From: Tetrastigma voinierianum
Taxonomy: Eukaryota > Streptophyta > Magnoliopsida > Vitales > Vitaceae
DNA: 64,000 bases
NCBI GenBank assembly: GCA_016808115.1
Contig: JAEQBH010000665.1
Coordinates: 248,001 to 312,000 of the forward strand
Direction: 5' to 3'
The notes beneath the pieces are model-generated. The model ran no database searches. It was not told where the DNA came from and was given only the letters and a program-made list of their open reading frames with translations. Position 1 is the first letter of the stretch. Each line of letters opens with the position of its first letter. This document shows, piece after piece, positions 21,140-33,940 of this stretch. The translations under genes and the position numbers were made by a program.

Positions 21140-22590
21140 TGACAATGAGTACCATTGTGGAGACAAAGTTTATCTGGGCCAGTTTTTTCTTTATGGTATC
21201 AGAGCCCTTTGTGAGACAAGAGAGTTCCATACTACAAAATCATGGCTTCAACAATTTCTTTGAATATTGCCAACTTTGTCACACTCAAACTCACCCCGGA
21301 AACTATCCTTTGTGGCATGAACAATTACTCGCTCTTGCCGAAAGCCAAGACATGATTGGACTTCTCACAGGTGAAACAACGAAACCAACCATGTACAAAA
21401 ACAACCCTACAACAGTAGAAACTTCAATCACTGAAACAAAAACGTTCTCAAATGAATACCTCTGCACAAAGAAGATCGCTCCTACTTACTTGATGGATTT
21501 GAACACTTATTAAAGAAGCTAGATTTATTATCGGGCCTTGAATCTTCACAATCAGTTTGGAATGCCTTAAAAGAAGCCTATGCTCAAGATTCACAAGAAC
21601 GGGAATTTACTCTTCGACAACAACTCACATATCTCAGAAAAGATCCAAATCAGTCCTTGGCAAAACATTTAAGAAAGTTTAAGAGCATTTGTGACAGTCT
21701 TGCAGCCATAGGTAACCCAGTACTTAACAAAACAAAAGTATACTCTTTACTTGCCAATCTTGGATAGAAATATGAATCTTTTACAACTACAATGCTCAAA
21801 CCTCCCATGTCATCTTATTCCGGGCAAAGGTTCTCCTATATGTTTTAAACAAACAAAAATACATAAACACACCTGAACTCACCTTCATATGTCTTTCATG
21901 GACAACGCAACCAAAACCAGCAGCAAACTTACAACAACAACAATCAATTCTCCTCAAAAGGTAGACGTTTTTTTAGCCACTCACAATAATTCTCAGCATT
22001 CAAATTATGCAAGAAATATTTCACAACAACCGCAAAGACCAATCACACTCCACCACCACCACCACCCGGAAACGACACATGACAAGCACAGAACGAGAAA
22101 TGTACAAGAATGAGTACTGTCAGCTTTGTGGAAGACTTAGACATATTACCAAAATTTGTTGGAGCCTACCAAATCAATCAGTTAATGAGGATCTCCCTCA
22201 AGCTCTTGTTGCTCTTACCATGGATACTTCAGTCCCAGATGTCGAATGGACAACTGACACTAGAGCCTCAAATCATATGACAGCTAACTTAGGTATGTTA
22301 CAAAATCTCAAAAATATGTTAGTCATGATTCAGTCTTCTTGGTGACGGCTCTCCTTTAAAGATAGATGTAGTTGGGGATGTAGTAGTTTTTAATGGTAAG
22401 AATGATCTATATTTTTGAGATGTCCTTCATGTACCCCTATTAACATGCAATTTACTCTCTATTATTCAATTAACATCACAATATCCTTTAAATTGTGAAT
22501 TTACTGACAAGATATTTTGCATTAAGGAACGAGCAACAAGCCGAGCCATGATAGTGGGTCAATGCTTCGTCTTATTCGTATGCTGAATTT
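21140..22590 (+). mobile_element. Ty1/copia remnant: primer site, gag and start of protease
   Basis: A primer-binding site is followed by the gag start at 21242 (MASTISLNIANFVTLKLTP), a frameshift near 21293, the UBN2-type gag core (GNYPLWHEQLLALAES; DPNQSLAKHLRKFKSICDSL), a CCHC zinc knuckle at about 22114-22160 (CQLCGRLRHITKIC), and the protease active-site region (WTTDTRASNHMT, about 22243-22285) in which the Gly of Asp-Thr-Gly is Arg. DVLHVPLLTCNLLSIIQL near 22420 is the end of the protease region. Integrase, reverse transcriptase and both LTRs are missing. The right border is uncertain. It interrupts receptor-kinase copy 2 after its DFG region. Confidence 0.9.
21194..21207 (+). other. 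Primer-binding site of the copia remnant
   Basis: TGGTATCAGAGCCC, an exact match to the plant initiator Met tRNA primer site, 35 bases before the gag ATG. The LTR that should precede it is not recognisable. Confidence 0.9.
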
Positions 22591-23931
22591 ATTCCCAAGC
22601 GTAGGAACTAAGTTCGTCAAGCATTATACTACTGTGGAAGTCCACAGGCCATTCTTAATGTGGAATGGTTTTCCTAGGTGATCCTGTGGAGTATTCTCCA
22701 AAGAATGTGCGGTAGTTGCAAATCAAGCAGGATTGATTTGCTGAGGATCTATTAAATTAACTGAAGCTTTAAAGCAAGAAGATGAAAGATAGGTTCTAGG
22801 TTTCACCTTCACTCGGCGACAAGTATTACTCCAATTCTTATTCGCAATCTCATATAGGAGCTTATTTGATGAATGGTCTTCGATTTTAGAATATTTTACA
22901 TTAAAAGCTCTTTTTTAAACGTAAGGATGATCGAGCAATGACAAATACTTGTTCAAACGATTTATTTAGACTCTTTAATAGCTTGCATTTGCGACTGCTA
23001 CAATATGTACCGAGGATTTCTCGCTCGCATTACTGTCGTAAGAAGATGCCAAACTAAGATTTTATAAGATTATTCTACAAGTGCTTAGCATTGTACAATC
23101 CCCGTTTGAAGCACAAAAAGAGGAATCGAGGGTTACAACTCACTGAGGCGCAGTTTCACCATTAGAACCCCATCAGAAGAGTTTAGAACTTCATTGAAAC
23201 TAGAAATCGAGTCATATTGGATAAGAAACTACTCATAAACGAAACTTGAGAAAATCACACTTCAATTGCAAGATTGGAGAATTAAAAGCACAAAATACTG
23301 TAAGAGAAAACCGAATTGTGTAACTGAAAGATTACACGTAATTGAAATCCAGAATCTGAAGAAAAGTTAAGTTTTCTACTCTACTCTATGGACCCTAGCA
23401 AAACTATGAGAAAAACCTCTCTTTTCTATGAAACCAAAACCCTAGCATCAAAAGCTGCTCCTCTCCCCTCTTCCTTTGGTTTTTGCACTTTTCCTTTTGT
23501 GAACTCTAATTGGTGGTCGGCTGACGAGTGTGCCAAGTTGGAATTTGCCTAAATCTCATGTTGAAAATTACTATTGGTAAATTGCATCTAATAAGTGTGG
23601 TACCGGTACCACTTGGTTACTGGTGATTTCCTGCTTTGGGGTACCGGTACCGGTTTGCCTGGTACCGGTACCACTGCCTCTATAATTGTTCCCCAACACC
23701 ATTGCACTTCCCAAGACTTCACAACAGCGGCTACTATCATCCGCAATGATCCACATTCTCTCTCTGGACACGAACCCCTATAACAATTATGTATGGAACC
23801 CGAAAAACCTGTACAAGTCCAAAAACATGAGAACGATCAAAGGCACCTATTCTTCTACAAAATGAGAGCAAAATATGAGCTAAAGGTGCTAAAATCCGAT
23901 ATAAATGTTGCCCTTTTGTGTATTCAATACA
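22591..23931 (-). repeat. 3' LTR of the old Athila-like element A1
   Basis: On the minus strand the LTR starts TGTATTGAATACACAAAAGG at 23931, directly after a polypurine tract, and runs leftwards. The start is clear; the other end is not, because no second copy is in the window and the copia remnant lies nearby. It contains GGTACC palindromes at 23597-23674. Confidence 0.55.
23597..23674. repeat. Cluster of three GGTACCGGTACC palindromes
   Basis: GTGGTACCGGTACCAC (23597-23612) is a perfect 16-bp palindrome. Two further copies of GGTACCGGTACC lie at about 23640-23651 and 23661-23672, spaced by 10-30 bases. All are inside the A1 LTR. Confidence 0.9.
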
Positions 23932-23942
23932 CCCCCCAACCT
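23932..23942 (-). other. Polypurine tract of A1
   Basis: Minus strand AGGTTGGGGGG directly precedes the LTR start. Similar G-rich tracts precede the LTRs of A2 and A3. Confidence 0.6.
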
Positions 23943-24439
23943 ACATCTTGCTAGTCCCTAGCAAGAATTGAACTAGCAACACCTACTGATTATGATTTCC
24001 AACAAAATGCCCTAGGTGCAGTTAAGCTTGGCAAATTTCCTAAAAGGGCAAAAATTGAGCATAGTACTTCAACCTGACAGAGTGTGCAACCGTCTAACTC
24101 ATTTGAAACCATTGTCTCAAAGTAATGAACATAATAGCAAACTATTACAAAACCGAGATATTCATATAAGGGACCATTGAATTGAGAAAAGAAGAGCTGC
24201 CATGAAAGCACCAAACTGAAATGAACGATATTATAAAGGCACATAATGTAACATCACCAAGCAACTAATATGCATAAAAGTCAAAGATGGACAACCAACA
24301 CAACTAAAATCAAAAAGGTCTTTCAAGCTTGTAACGACCATAGGCTACACAAATAGGGCTTATATGGCAAAATGGGTGTTGGCATGACGTGGCTGAGGTC
24401 TTTACCCAATTGCCAACACCACCCTATTCTAACCCACCA

Positions 24440-25640
24440 TGCTGCTACTCTACACCCTCCCCATCATCTGTCGAAGAGAATGCATCCTCATCAACACAGT
24501 CGTTAAGCTCATCAGAATCCCCTTCCAAGTCAAGAGGGGGATCCTCTCCCACTGCAGGTTCTCCTTGGTAGATGTGACTCGAGCCTCGAGAGCATGTGGT
24601 CCAGCGAGCCAGCTTTCCCAATATGCTCGAATCCAACCTCGATCCGACGCTCCATTCTTTTTAGAGGGGATGTGCTCATCGACCCATGAGCTGATGACGA
24701 AGAAGCCCCTGATATAGCCGTAGGAGAACGTGAAGGCTGAGGTCTTGTGGATGCAAACACTTCGCCTCGTTTTTGGTTTGTATGGGCCCCAAATTTCTTC
24801 AAGAATTCTCTTTTCTCTAACCACTCCCCTCATCCCCGCAGCTTCCACAAGATTTGTAACTAGAGTCGGGAATGGGATATGCCTATTTTTAGTTAGGGAC
24901 TGCAGAAAATCCCTCATAACACACCATATAACCAAGGCATAATCAATGAGCTTTCCAGTCATCACCTCATATAGAAACTGAATTTCTTTCCTTGTTGGGT
25001 AATTTCTTTTCCTTCCTATTCCAATCATATCGTGAATAATTTTGTTCATTAAAGCATATTCAGCTTGAGCTCCTCCCCGAACGAACTCCTTGCAGCATAA
25101 AACCTCTCATGGCACCGGATGGATGCACATGGCATCGCCGAACAACCTCGTGACCGAATCTCGCAATGGCCCCGAGAGGTAAGGTCGGCCGCGGCGCGGC
25201 AGTGGCTGACATACCGTAAATGAGGAGCTATCGAATCAGGCTGATCTTTAACCGTTTTCCCATAACAAGGTTCAGCGTGGCATCTACACGCTAATTCTTT
25301 CTCTTCTCAAATTGGCATAAATTCTGATCAAGGCCTGTAGATACCCTTGTACTTCAGCACAGACAAATTGAAAATTTTCTGAATAATAGCCCTAATAGGA
25401 TGGGTGAACAAGAATGTGTCCACTTTCACACCCCGCCTCGCAATGAAAAACCCCGCTTGCAAATTGATTGGCCCACTCTTCCCGCTCAATCGTAAGACTG
25501 CGAAACATGGCTTCAATCTCCTCATCTTCGCTCTCAGATGCCTCCTCACTCTCAGATGATGAATCTCTTCGCTTTCCCTTACCTTTCTTAATGGTCTGCG
25601 AGGTATCGACTTTCCGTTTCTTCACAAATTTCACCTATAG
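24440..25640 (-). pseudogene. Accessory ORF of A1 downstream of pol
   Basis: Minus-strand reading frames (25634-25392, 25549-25328, 25049-24450) lie between the integrase end and the 3' LTR, where Athila-type elements carry an extra, sometimes env-like ORF. The N-terminal part has a basic stretch (KKRKVDTSQTIKKGKGKRR) followed by Ser/Glu-rich sequence, which looks like a nuclear-type linker. The C-terminal 199-codon frame (MNKIIHDMIGIGRKRN onward) resembles the family annotated as putative plant transposon protein. I saw no signal peptide or convincing membrane anchor, so an envelope role is not supported. Frame changes near 25070-25330 break it. The function is unknown. Confidence 0.5.
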
Positions 25641-27122
25641 AAGAGCTAGAGCCTTGGGTTCTTCCAATGTTTTTCGATCTCTCGCTATAGATATGGCAAG
25701 AATAGAAAATATAGAAAATATGGCCCAAACACACAAAACGATATCCCAACATCCCATCTCCATAAGTATCATTGGCCCCGTCGCCCATGCCTTAGCTCCG
25801 CCTGGCCGTCGCCTGGCCAGTCCGCTTCACCAAGAACATAATACTACCAACCCGAGCCACCCAAACAAATCCATGGAGACACAAATGAAATACCATGTAA
25901 AAGATGCTCGGAAGAAATGCTGGTGCTTATCACGTCGCTATACTGATTTAACTAAGAAGCAACTGTGTCCGAAGGTGAAAAACGCCGCGTGATCGTGGCG
26001 ATCTCGGATTTGCTTGCGTAGAGAAGACAAAGGCTAGGGTTTGTCTTATAGTGGTATGGGAGGTGTGAACGAAAGTGAGGTGTAAAAGGAGTTAAAAACC
26101 CTAGCTCGTCTCTAAACTCTCCTCGCAAGTATTCTGCATCAAAGAAGTGTCAAAAATTTTGGCACTAAATGGCTACCCGCCTTTTGCTCGAGTGGTATTG
26201 CACGTAAAGAGTGGTACCCTAATTAACGTCCCATTTTTTTTATCTTTTTATTTTGTAAATTTGGAACAGCAGTGCCGATATATAGATATACCTTCGAATG
26301 CCCTCCATCTCTGGACTCCACCACGCGCATTTCTCCCACTCATCGCCCAACCCGATTTCAGGTTCTGTTTTTGAACTAATAATCGTATTTCACTTCGACA
26401 CCTGACGCTTACCATGGGGTTCATCAGACTTCTTCGTGGATCATGGTTCCTGTGGTTGAATCGACCAAGAACTCAAGGCTCAAGATGGGTGCAAAGGTAA
26501 GTCAAAAATGATTTGAATAAATGTAACACATAAATAATGACTTTCAAATCATCTTCTTCCACATGCATGGTGTTCCTCAGAGAATATGATGCATGCAAGC
26601 ACATATCGCAAATAATGCACAGCGAAGCAATAGCAGTACAACATGAACTCGGGCGTAAAGGCAATGGCTTATGTAGTGAATTAAAGAAAGTGATACCAAG
26701 ATTAACAAAATAGTGGGATGGCTCGTCCCAAATATGAACAAAAAGTTCGCGGCATGTCATATCAGGTAAATGCATTGAGACTACGTGGAGTGCGCATACA
26801 TGAAGTCATGCGCTACATAAGGCATCACAGTAAGGGTACTATACCTAAAAGAGCCGCAAATCGAAAAATTTTGCCATACACTGAACATGTAACATGCACA
26901 TAATTAGTTCCAACTAGTGTATGCCCAAACTCACCCCCATGACAGAAATAGGCATTACCCTCAATGCACAGAGGACACCCCCACGACAGAAATGGAGGCG
27001 TATGATAAATATGCGGAGCGCAGTTGGGTGGTCTCGTTTTTTTTTTTTTTTAAATAAAAGCAGACTAAATAAAGAAAGCAGAAAGAAAACAAAAACTTAT
27101 ATACAACAAGATAGGATAGAAG
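25641..27122 (-). other. Spacer of A1 between integrase and accessory ORF
   Basis: No protein family is recognisable on either strand. Short frames exist (for example 25468-25992 on +, 26473-26775 on minus) but are not supported. A T-run lies near 27038-27050. Position and strand context assign it to A1. Confidence 0.5.
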
Positions 27123-27768
27123 TTACTTTGAAGGAGCATCCTGGTAGAGCGGATCTACCAGTTCCTCACTACTCTCCTGATGGTCAAAGTGCTCGAGAAA
27201 TGGATTTAAGCGTTGGCCATTGACTTTAAAGGATTTCCCATTTTCCGGATTTTCAATCTCCACTGCACCATATGGGTAAACTACCTTGACAACAAACGGG
27301 CCAGTCCACCTAGAATGAAGTTTTCCTGGAAACATGTGCAACCAAGAGCTGTATAGTAATACCTTTTGGTGAGGTTCAAAGGTTTTCCGAACAATGGTCT
27401 TGTCATGGAACACCTTGAGCCTCTCTTTGTAAATTCGGGAGCTCTCATATGATTCCCTCGCCTCACCCATCAAGCTGCTCATCCGCATCAGACACTGCTT
27501 TTACCTCGCCTCGAGCTAAATCAAAATTAAGAGTTTTAATAAATTTCAATATGCCCTGTTCCATTTCTACCGGGTAGATGATGTGTTCTTGTTATAAACA
27601 AGCCTTATAGGGAGACATACCAAGAATGGTCTTAAAAGTAGTACGATAATTTCTCCAAAGAGCATCGGCAGCGCTTAAGAGACCAACTCGCGGCTCAGCT
27701 ACCGCTTTCCAAAATATGTTTGATCTCCCTATTGGCTAGTTCGGCTTGACCATTGGTTTGCGGGTGGT
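27123..27768 (-). pseudogene. Integrase C-terminal part of A1 (left fragment)
   Basis: Minus-strand integrase tail. Reading starts at HPQTNGQ next to 27768, passes TILGMSPYKACL near 27610, VEMEQGILKFIKTLNFDLAR near 27550, and ends with the 121-codon frame 27488-27123 (FEPHQKVLLYSSWLHMFPGK, SRWTGPFVVKVVYPYGAVEI, VNGQRLNPFL). This is the Athila-type GPF/SH3-like C-terminal domain. The upstream half of the same integrase is at 56226-56900; the A2 and A3 insertions separate them. Confidence 0.9.
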
Positions 27769-28618
27769 TGATTCATGCCACGGTAGGGTGATCCGGAATC
27801 AACAAAAATTTGTTTCCTATGTTCCTCTTACTGCCATAGTCAAGCTAACGGCAAAGATAGGCTGCCTAGGGTCGAACACGGGATGGGTTTTCATCCTACT
27901 TAATGATTCGGATATGTTGAAAATGGTGAGACTTTTATTTGGATTTATGGATTTGCATTTAAAAATTGTGGGAGTTTGGTTGTTCACCGGTTAACCGAAA
28001 TGGCTTAAATTAAGGTGTGTGAAATGGTAACCTCAAGGCCTGGGTCAGCCTTGATACAATGGGGTTATTAAGGTGTCCTCGGTTATTTCTCGCATTGGCA
28101 ATGATATAGTCAAAGCCAAACCGGATCTTGTTTAGCTATTAAACCTAACCCTAAAAACACTTATTTGAGTCCAACCAACACCGAGTATCTGAACCTAATC
28201 CGGGCTTTGAAAACCTAGCATTTAACCTCATTTCAATGGTTTGTAACAACATCTAGGCAATGTCAGGCATCTACCATTAAGAATGCATCAACCCTAAAGC
28301 ATGACAAGTATTGACCAAAGGAAAGACATTAACAAAGATTAAACCCAGCTTGGAAAGCTTGAACCATAAATGCAAAAGACTTGTATCATTAAAGGCATGA
28401 GGACACCGCTAAACCACCAACAACTGTTAGCAACCCTCCCTCTTCAAGGCTTCGAGGCTTAGCTAAGCATCCCGTGAGCTGTCATCCTCAAGGGTGTTCG
28501 GGGTAGCCAAGAAAATGGAGTATAAAGATGATATATAAGAGAAAGAAAACATAACCTAAAATCAGTTGCGGAAAGTTTGCATAAAATGAAAGTTGTGGTT
28601 ACAAAATTTGTAGGGAGC

Positions 28619-28626
28619 TTTATATA
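28619..28626 (-). promoter_or_regulatory. TATA box of the A2 LTR
   Basis: Minus strand TATATAAA within GGCTATATAAAGCTCCC; the other A2 LTR has a worn equivalent near 36955-36965. Confidence 0.5.
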
Positions 28627-28739
28627 GCCAACCCCAATGTGTGAAATGGCAAAATGCCTAAAATATGAGATTACAATAGGGACAAAATGGTAATTAATCA
28701 AACGTGGTTGTTTGAATCAAAAGATAAAAACACAAGTAA

Positions 28740-29010
28740 CAATTTCGTTTATGTAGAATTTCGCATCATAGCTTGTACTCGCTTATGATAGCTAAATTTC
28801 GCTTATCACAGAGAAAAACAAGATAGCTTAAATTCAAATTTCGCTATGCATAGTAATTTTCGCTTATGATAGCGAAATTTCACTAGCCCGGCGAGACTTA
28901 GCATAGCGAAAATTTCCTCGCTTAAGACAGTGAATTGTTATGGTTTAAATTTTCAAGTAATCCTTATAAATTTTCGCAATGCATAGCGGTAAATTCTTGG
29001 TTTGCCTTCA
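28740..29010. repeat. Array of palindromic TTTCGCTA / TAGCGAAA words
   Basis: At least eight copies of AATTTCGC, CGCTATGATAGCG-like or TAGCGAAA words in both orientations, for example CGCTTATGATAGCGAAATTT near 28860. Worn equivalents lie in the other A2 LTR (37100-37220) and better ones in the LTR at 63500-63790. Confidence 0.75.
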
Positions 29011-29307
29011 CGCCTCAGCCTTACCTCGCATATTCTTTTCATCAATCTAATTTCACATTTCTTCATTTTTTGTTGATGAAATCACCAGGAACTGTAAAGA
29101 TTCAAAGACCCACCGACATCAAACTTGATATTATTGGTTGAGGCTCGCAAAAACCTGCAAAATTAACAAAAACAAACTCGAAATGGAATAAGTGGTACTA
29201 AGTGGACCTGCACATGTCAATTGGCTCAATTCATATGATTAGTGCGCAAAAAGCACTCAAAACCTATCTTAAATAGGGTTCGAAAAGACTTTTTTGCAGA
29301 CTAATCA

Positions 29308-30470
29308 CACCTCTAACCGACACGTTGCTAGTCCCTTAGCACACGGAATATAAAAGGTATGCATGTCGTGCTTTTACAAAAGTGTATATTGTTAAAAGAG
29401 TGTGTATAGATAAGCTTTCACTTTTAAGATGAACAATTTAGACCCAGAACTTAAAACCGTCATAAGAGAAATAAATGCGATAAGAAACAAGTTTTAGGGC
29501 AATAACGGTTCCAAGGAAGTCAACCCGAACTTCCACCAAAATCTAATTGTTCCTAAGGTAACCAGTTTGAGCCAATAAGATGCAAAGCTATTTCCTCCCC
29601 CCAACCTAGCTACTGCCATGGCCTTAAACTCCGTTGACCAACCTAACAGACCAGCCACACTTTTATTTCCTTCTTTGATTACATCATAGGTGCAATGCTA
29701 AAAACTCAACTTCATCAAAGTCCTGTAACGGTCCACCGATGACTTCAACCAATTAAGGTTTGTGGCATCAAGCCAAAAGGATCAATCGACCACAACTCTA
29801 CGGTGCTTCAATTCTGACCGAATGACTTCGAGAATTACAACTACAACTAAGCTCGATGACTCCCAACCAATTCAAGGCTTAGGGCATTCGAGCTTAAAGT
29901 CTTTGGCCATATACCCCTGACCGCTTGTCAAGGCAAAGCCGCGCTTTATTCTTTTTTCTTTTTTCTTTTTCTTTTCTTTTTCTTTTCTTTTTCATTCGAA
30001 GACTACATCGGGTCTTCATTCACGGGCAACACAAACCTATTATGGGTCACACAGATCTAAGGCCGGTTTTTGTGTGTTGAAATATAGCAAATTTTCTCAA
30101 CCCATTGGGTACAATCCGTGTGCAAGGTGTGAATTAGCCAGCGGGGAATGTCAAGGTTGAATACAGGCCGGAACTTCATTCACTGCAAAACTAAATCATG
30201 CATGTAATTGTTCTATCATTAAGATAACACACAGGGCCTTAATTTTTCAACTAAAGGCAAGAGTAGAAACACAAAAAGGTAGGCATAAAAGGACCAGGTG
30301 CCATTAAAACAAAGTTTAGGCATTGCAAGGCATGTATAACCAGTAAAACTAAACTCCAAATGTATGAAAATTACCTCTAACTAACCCATCCTGGGAATGA
30401 AAAAGCTAGAGTGTGGAATGGTACCTCCTCAAACATTGTGGCAGATGCATGTATCTCGTGGTTAATGCTA
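29308..30470 (-). other. Non-coding spacer of A2 downstream of pol
   Basis: No recognisable protein. The minus strand begins with a purine-rich tract next to the LTR (GGTTAGAGGTG at 29308-29318), the likely polypurine tract. A long pyrimidine run of C and T on the + strand lies at about 29948-29991 (polypurine on minus). No accessory ORF like that of A1 is seen. Confidence 0.5.
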
Positions 30471-30479
30471 ATCGCAAAT

Positions 30480-33400
30480 GGTAACACAAAGAAAAGTCAA
30501 ATGCCAAACTCTGACTGCTACCAAAAATTTTAAACAAAAAGAATTTGTTCTCAAAACTAAGTTAATGAAATTAGTGGCCCCCGAGACAGCAGGAGCCACC
30601 CTTAAATGTGGACCGGGTGGGAACTCAAGGAGGGTCCGTATGAGAATTTCCTCCCTAACTGCTTGTCAGACAACATGTGGCTTATCCTTCATTCATCGAC
30701 TTCGATCCCTTTATCATTTCGGGCTGAGTGTTCACCGAACCATCAGGTGCGCCATGAACTATGAATGGACCCGCCCATCGCAATGCTTGAGCTTATGCGG
30801 AAATAGATGGGAGTTTGAATCATACAGAGGACGGGTCCTCATTGAAATTCTTGCCAGTTATCATTTGATCATGCCATTTTTTTGATCTTTCCTTTGCAAT
30901 CTTCGAATTCAAGTAGGCATCATTTCGTATTTCTTCCAACTCGTTGAGGTCAAGGAATCTTTTGACTCCGGCCCTACTTAGATCCATGTTCAACTTCTTG
31001 ATTGCCCACCATGCTTATATCTGATCTCACTCTAGGCTGCAGGCTCTACCATAGACTCAACCGATAAGGTACCCAAGGATTGCCCTAGTGCTCTGCTCTG
31101 TAGCCCATATAGTGAAATCAAGCAGTTTGACGGACCAGCTCTTCGCTTGTCAGCTACTCACCTTCATTAGAATGGTCTCCATCTTCCTGCCAGTGTTCCA
31201 TTTAATTGTAATCTTAACAGATGTGTAAAGGGCAGGGTCATACTCTTTACACCTATGTTTAATAAGGAGGTTTTCAAAAGGTTTGTTATAGTAAATGTGG
31301 AACTCATCATTATTTAGTTAATGATTTTAAAATTTAACCCAGAAAAAGATGTTTTCAAGAATTTAAGCACCACCCCTGTATCATTGGTTTTAGTAGACTG
31401 CTTCAACTCCACTGACACATAGTCCACTCCCCACCAATATGGGCAAGGACCATAAGATGTAGCACCTGATAAATCGGGATGCCCCAAAACATCAATATCC
31501 CACCACTAAAATTGGGTTCAAAGATCATATGACCCGCGAGACAATTTCCTTTAGCCCTTTTTTGGCATCTATCGGTTAACTTGACATTCGCATGCTTCTT
31601 AAACAAGAAGGTCAGTGAGAAACTGCATCAGCAAGATCTTCATCATGTCTTCAAGGTAAGAAAAAGATCAACATAGTTTGTGGCACCTGCATAGTGGCTC
31701 TAATTCCCTACTGCTCTTCCCCAGCACACACTTCCCGACATTCCATCCAGACATTTTAAACAAGAAGGCCTTCCGAACATTAGGAATGATCTCTGAAGAA
31801 ATATTTCCTATCCCCGTCGTTTTCCAATCAGATGGGATTTTCCTGCTGTGGAGGAAATTACAATGATGATAATGTGAGCTTTTTTCACCATTATGATCTC
31901 TTCGCAGAAATTCATCATTGATGGGTGGCTATGAGTGTCACGTGGCTATCGCGCACTTTGAAAGACGGTCTCCGCCACAACATCATTCCTACCCCTTCTA
32001 TCTTTAATCAAAAGTTAAATTCTTGAATGTAAGAACCCATCGGATAAGTCTCGCTTTGGCATTTTTCTGGTCGAAGATATTTCAAAGCCGAATGATTCAG
32101 AAATGATTATATCATACTCCAACCAAGTATGCTCGAAATTGTTCATCATGTATCATCACAACAATTCTTCTCTCAGAGTGGTATAGTTCCTTTTGAAGTC
32201 TAAGGTTTGTTTATATAGGTGACTACATGAGGTTTTCTCCATCTTCTTTGGCCAAGTATCGTCCACAGCAAGACGTCGTAACACACATCACTAAAAGGCA
32301 ACCCACAATTAGGTGAAACATTATCATGCAAAGGGTCAAATGGGACTTCACTCTTAAAAGCTCTCCTAGCATTATTTTTCTTGCACACAAATTTAGTTAC
32401 CTTCTCTCTAGGAGCCAGGAGGGCTGAGCAATCTCTGAAGCTCTTAATGACCTTTCTATAGAAGCCTGCACACTAAGGAATCGCCCAACTGCTTACTTCA
32501 TGGAGATGGCAATGTCAAGTTCAATTTGCTTACTAACTCAGGCTCCTGCTGTTACTGCCCCAAGATAAATTCTTGCTTAACCATAAATGACACTTCTCCC
32601 AGCTTGAGCACTGTGTTCTTCTATGCACCTCATGATGGCTCAAGATTAGTTTTAGATATCTCTTCAAAATCACCTCCAGATATTAAAGTGATATCATCCA
32701 TGTATACTTCCATTATGTTTCCATATCGCTAAACATATCACATTATCTCTGAAAAGTGGCTTAAAGCGTTGCAAGACCAAAAGGCATCCTCTTGAGTACA
32801 TGTGCCAAATGGATGGCAGTAAAGGTGTCTTTTCCCGATCCTTCCTAATTTATCCAAAGACTCAATACCCATCCAAAAAGCAATAGAATGGGTGTCCAGA
32901 GACTCTCTCAAGGAGCTGATCGATGAATGGCAACGGGAAGTGATCTTTTCTTGTTACTTCATTGAGCCTCCTATAATCTATGCACACCCTCCAACCGGTA
33001 GTAAGTCGGGTAGACAATTCTTCACCCTTTTCATTTTACGCCTGTCATCACCCCCGACTTCGGGCACCACCGGCTACTGCACGGCATATCAGAAATGGGG
33101 TAAATGATAATCGGCTTGGTTAAATTTCGTGACTTCAATGCAACTACTCCCGCAAGTGGGGATTCAACCTTCCTCCTGTGGTCGCCTAATAAATTTCTTA
33201 GACTCTTCTTCTAAATAAATGTGACGTGCATTGTCAGTTTATGCCTTTAAATCATGCAAATTTTTCCATTCCCAATGCCTAGTTTGTTCCTTTGAGGAGG
33301 TGCAAAGCAGGTTATGCTCTTGTGAAGTGGTCAACAAAGGATGAAATCACAACCTGACACGCTGGAATTTTCCTGTAGAATGCATACTTTAACTCAACTC

Positions 33401-33940
33401 GAGGGCTCAGCCTAACCGGCTGAGGTTCCTCGTTCATTGAATTTCAGTCACAGAGGTAGGATTTCTATTTTTCTCCTCCCCTGCACTAAGCTCATGCATT
33501 GAGGCTCTTATTGCTCAAGGCACCTGGGATAACTCGGGCACATTCGCACTTCGTCATTCATTACTGCTTCCTTCAAGAATCAGGACACCATGCCAGACTT
33601 CTTTCACGTCATTATCCTCCTCTTAGTGCATATGCTCTTTACTCAAATGGAAGATATTGAGTTCTAAGGTCATATTCCCAAACGTGAGTTGCATAAATCC
33701 CATTCCGACAATTTATTATGGCATCACAGCCAAAAATGGCCTTCCTCTAATATAGATGGGTATTATTGATCGCTTCCCACTCGCAATCCCGCTTCAGGTC
33801 AAGTACAACAAAATCCACTGGATAGTAGAATCTGTCCACTTGTATTAAAACATCCTCAATGGTCCCCTTCGGTATTTTAATAGACCTATCAGCTAGTGAC
33901 AGTGTGATGGAGGTGGGTTTAAGTTCTCCCAAACCAAGCT
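30480..33940 (-). pseudogene. Pol relic of A2: protease, RT, RNase H, integrase
   Basis: Minus-strand pol in canonical order. Protease tail from 33932 (MGELKPTSITLSLADRSIKI, then YPVDFVVLDL). RT near 33070-32880 (VCIDYRRLNEVTRKDHFPLP region) and its catalytic YMDD within VYMDDITL near 32700. RT end near 32590-32540 (FMVKQEFILG). RNase H near 32320-32200 (CGLPFSDVCYDVLLW and GQRRWRKPHVVTYINK; the catalytic Asp region is distorted). Integrase near 31600-30900 with ENLLIKHR near 31260, and its tail KIAKERSKKWHDQMITGKNF near 30900-30840. Stops and frame changes are frequent, so it is not functional. Without a predicted gene model these coordinates are approximate. Confidence 0.84.

Larger units (their letters stand above)
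27769..29307 (-). repeat. 3' LTR of A2
   Basis: Matches 36129-37559 in the same orientation: TGATTC(A/G)TGCC at the left end, GTGATCC(G/A)GAATCAACAAAA, TTGATATTATTGGTTGAG and CACTTAGTACCAC (minus strand) further on. The minus-strand start is TGATTAGT at 29307. A minus-strand TATA box lies at 28619-28626. The stretch 28740-29010 is rich in palindromic TTTCGCTA/TAGCGAAA words. Confidence 0.83.
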
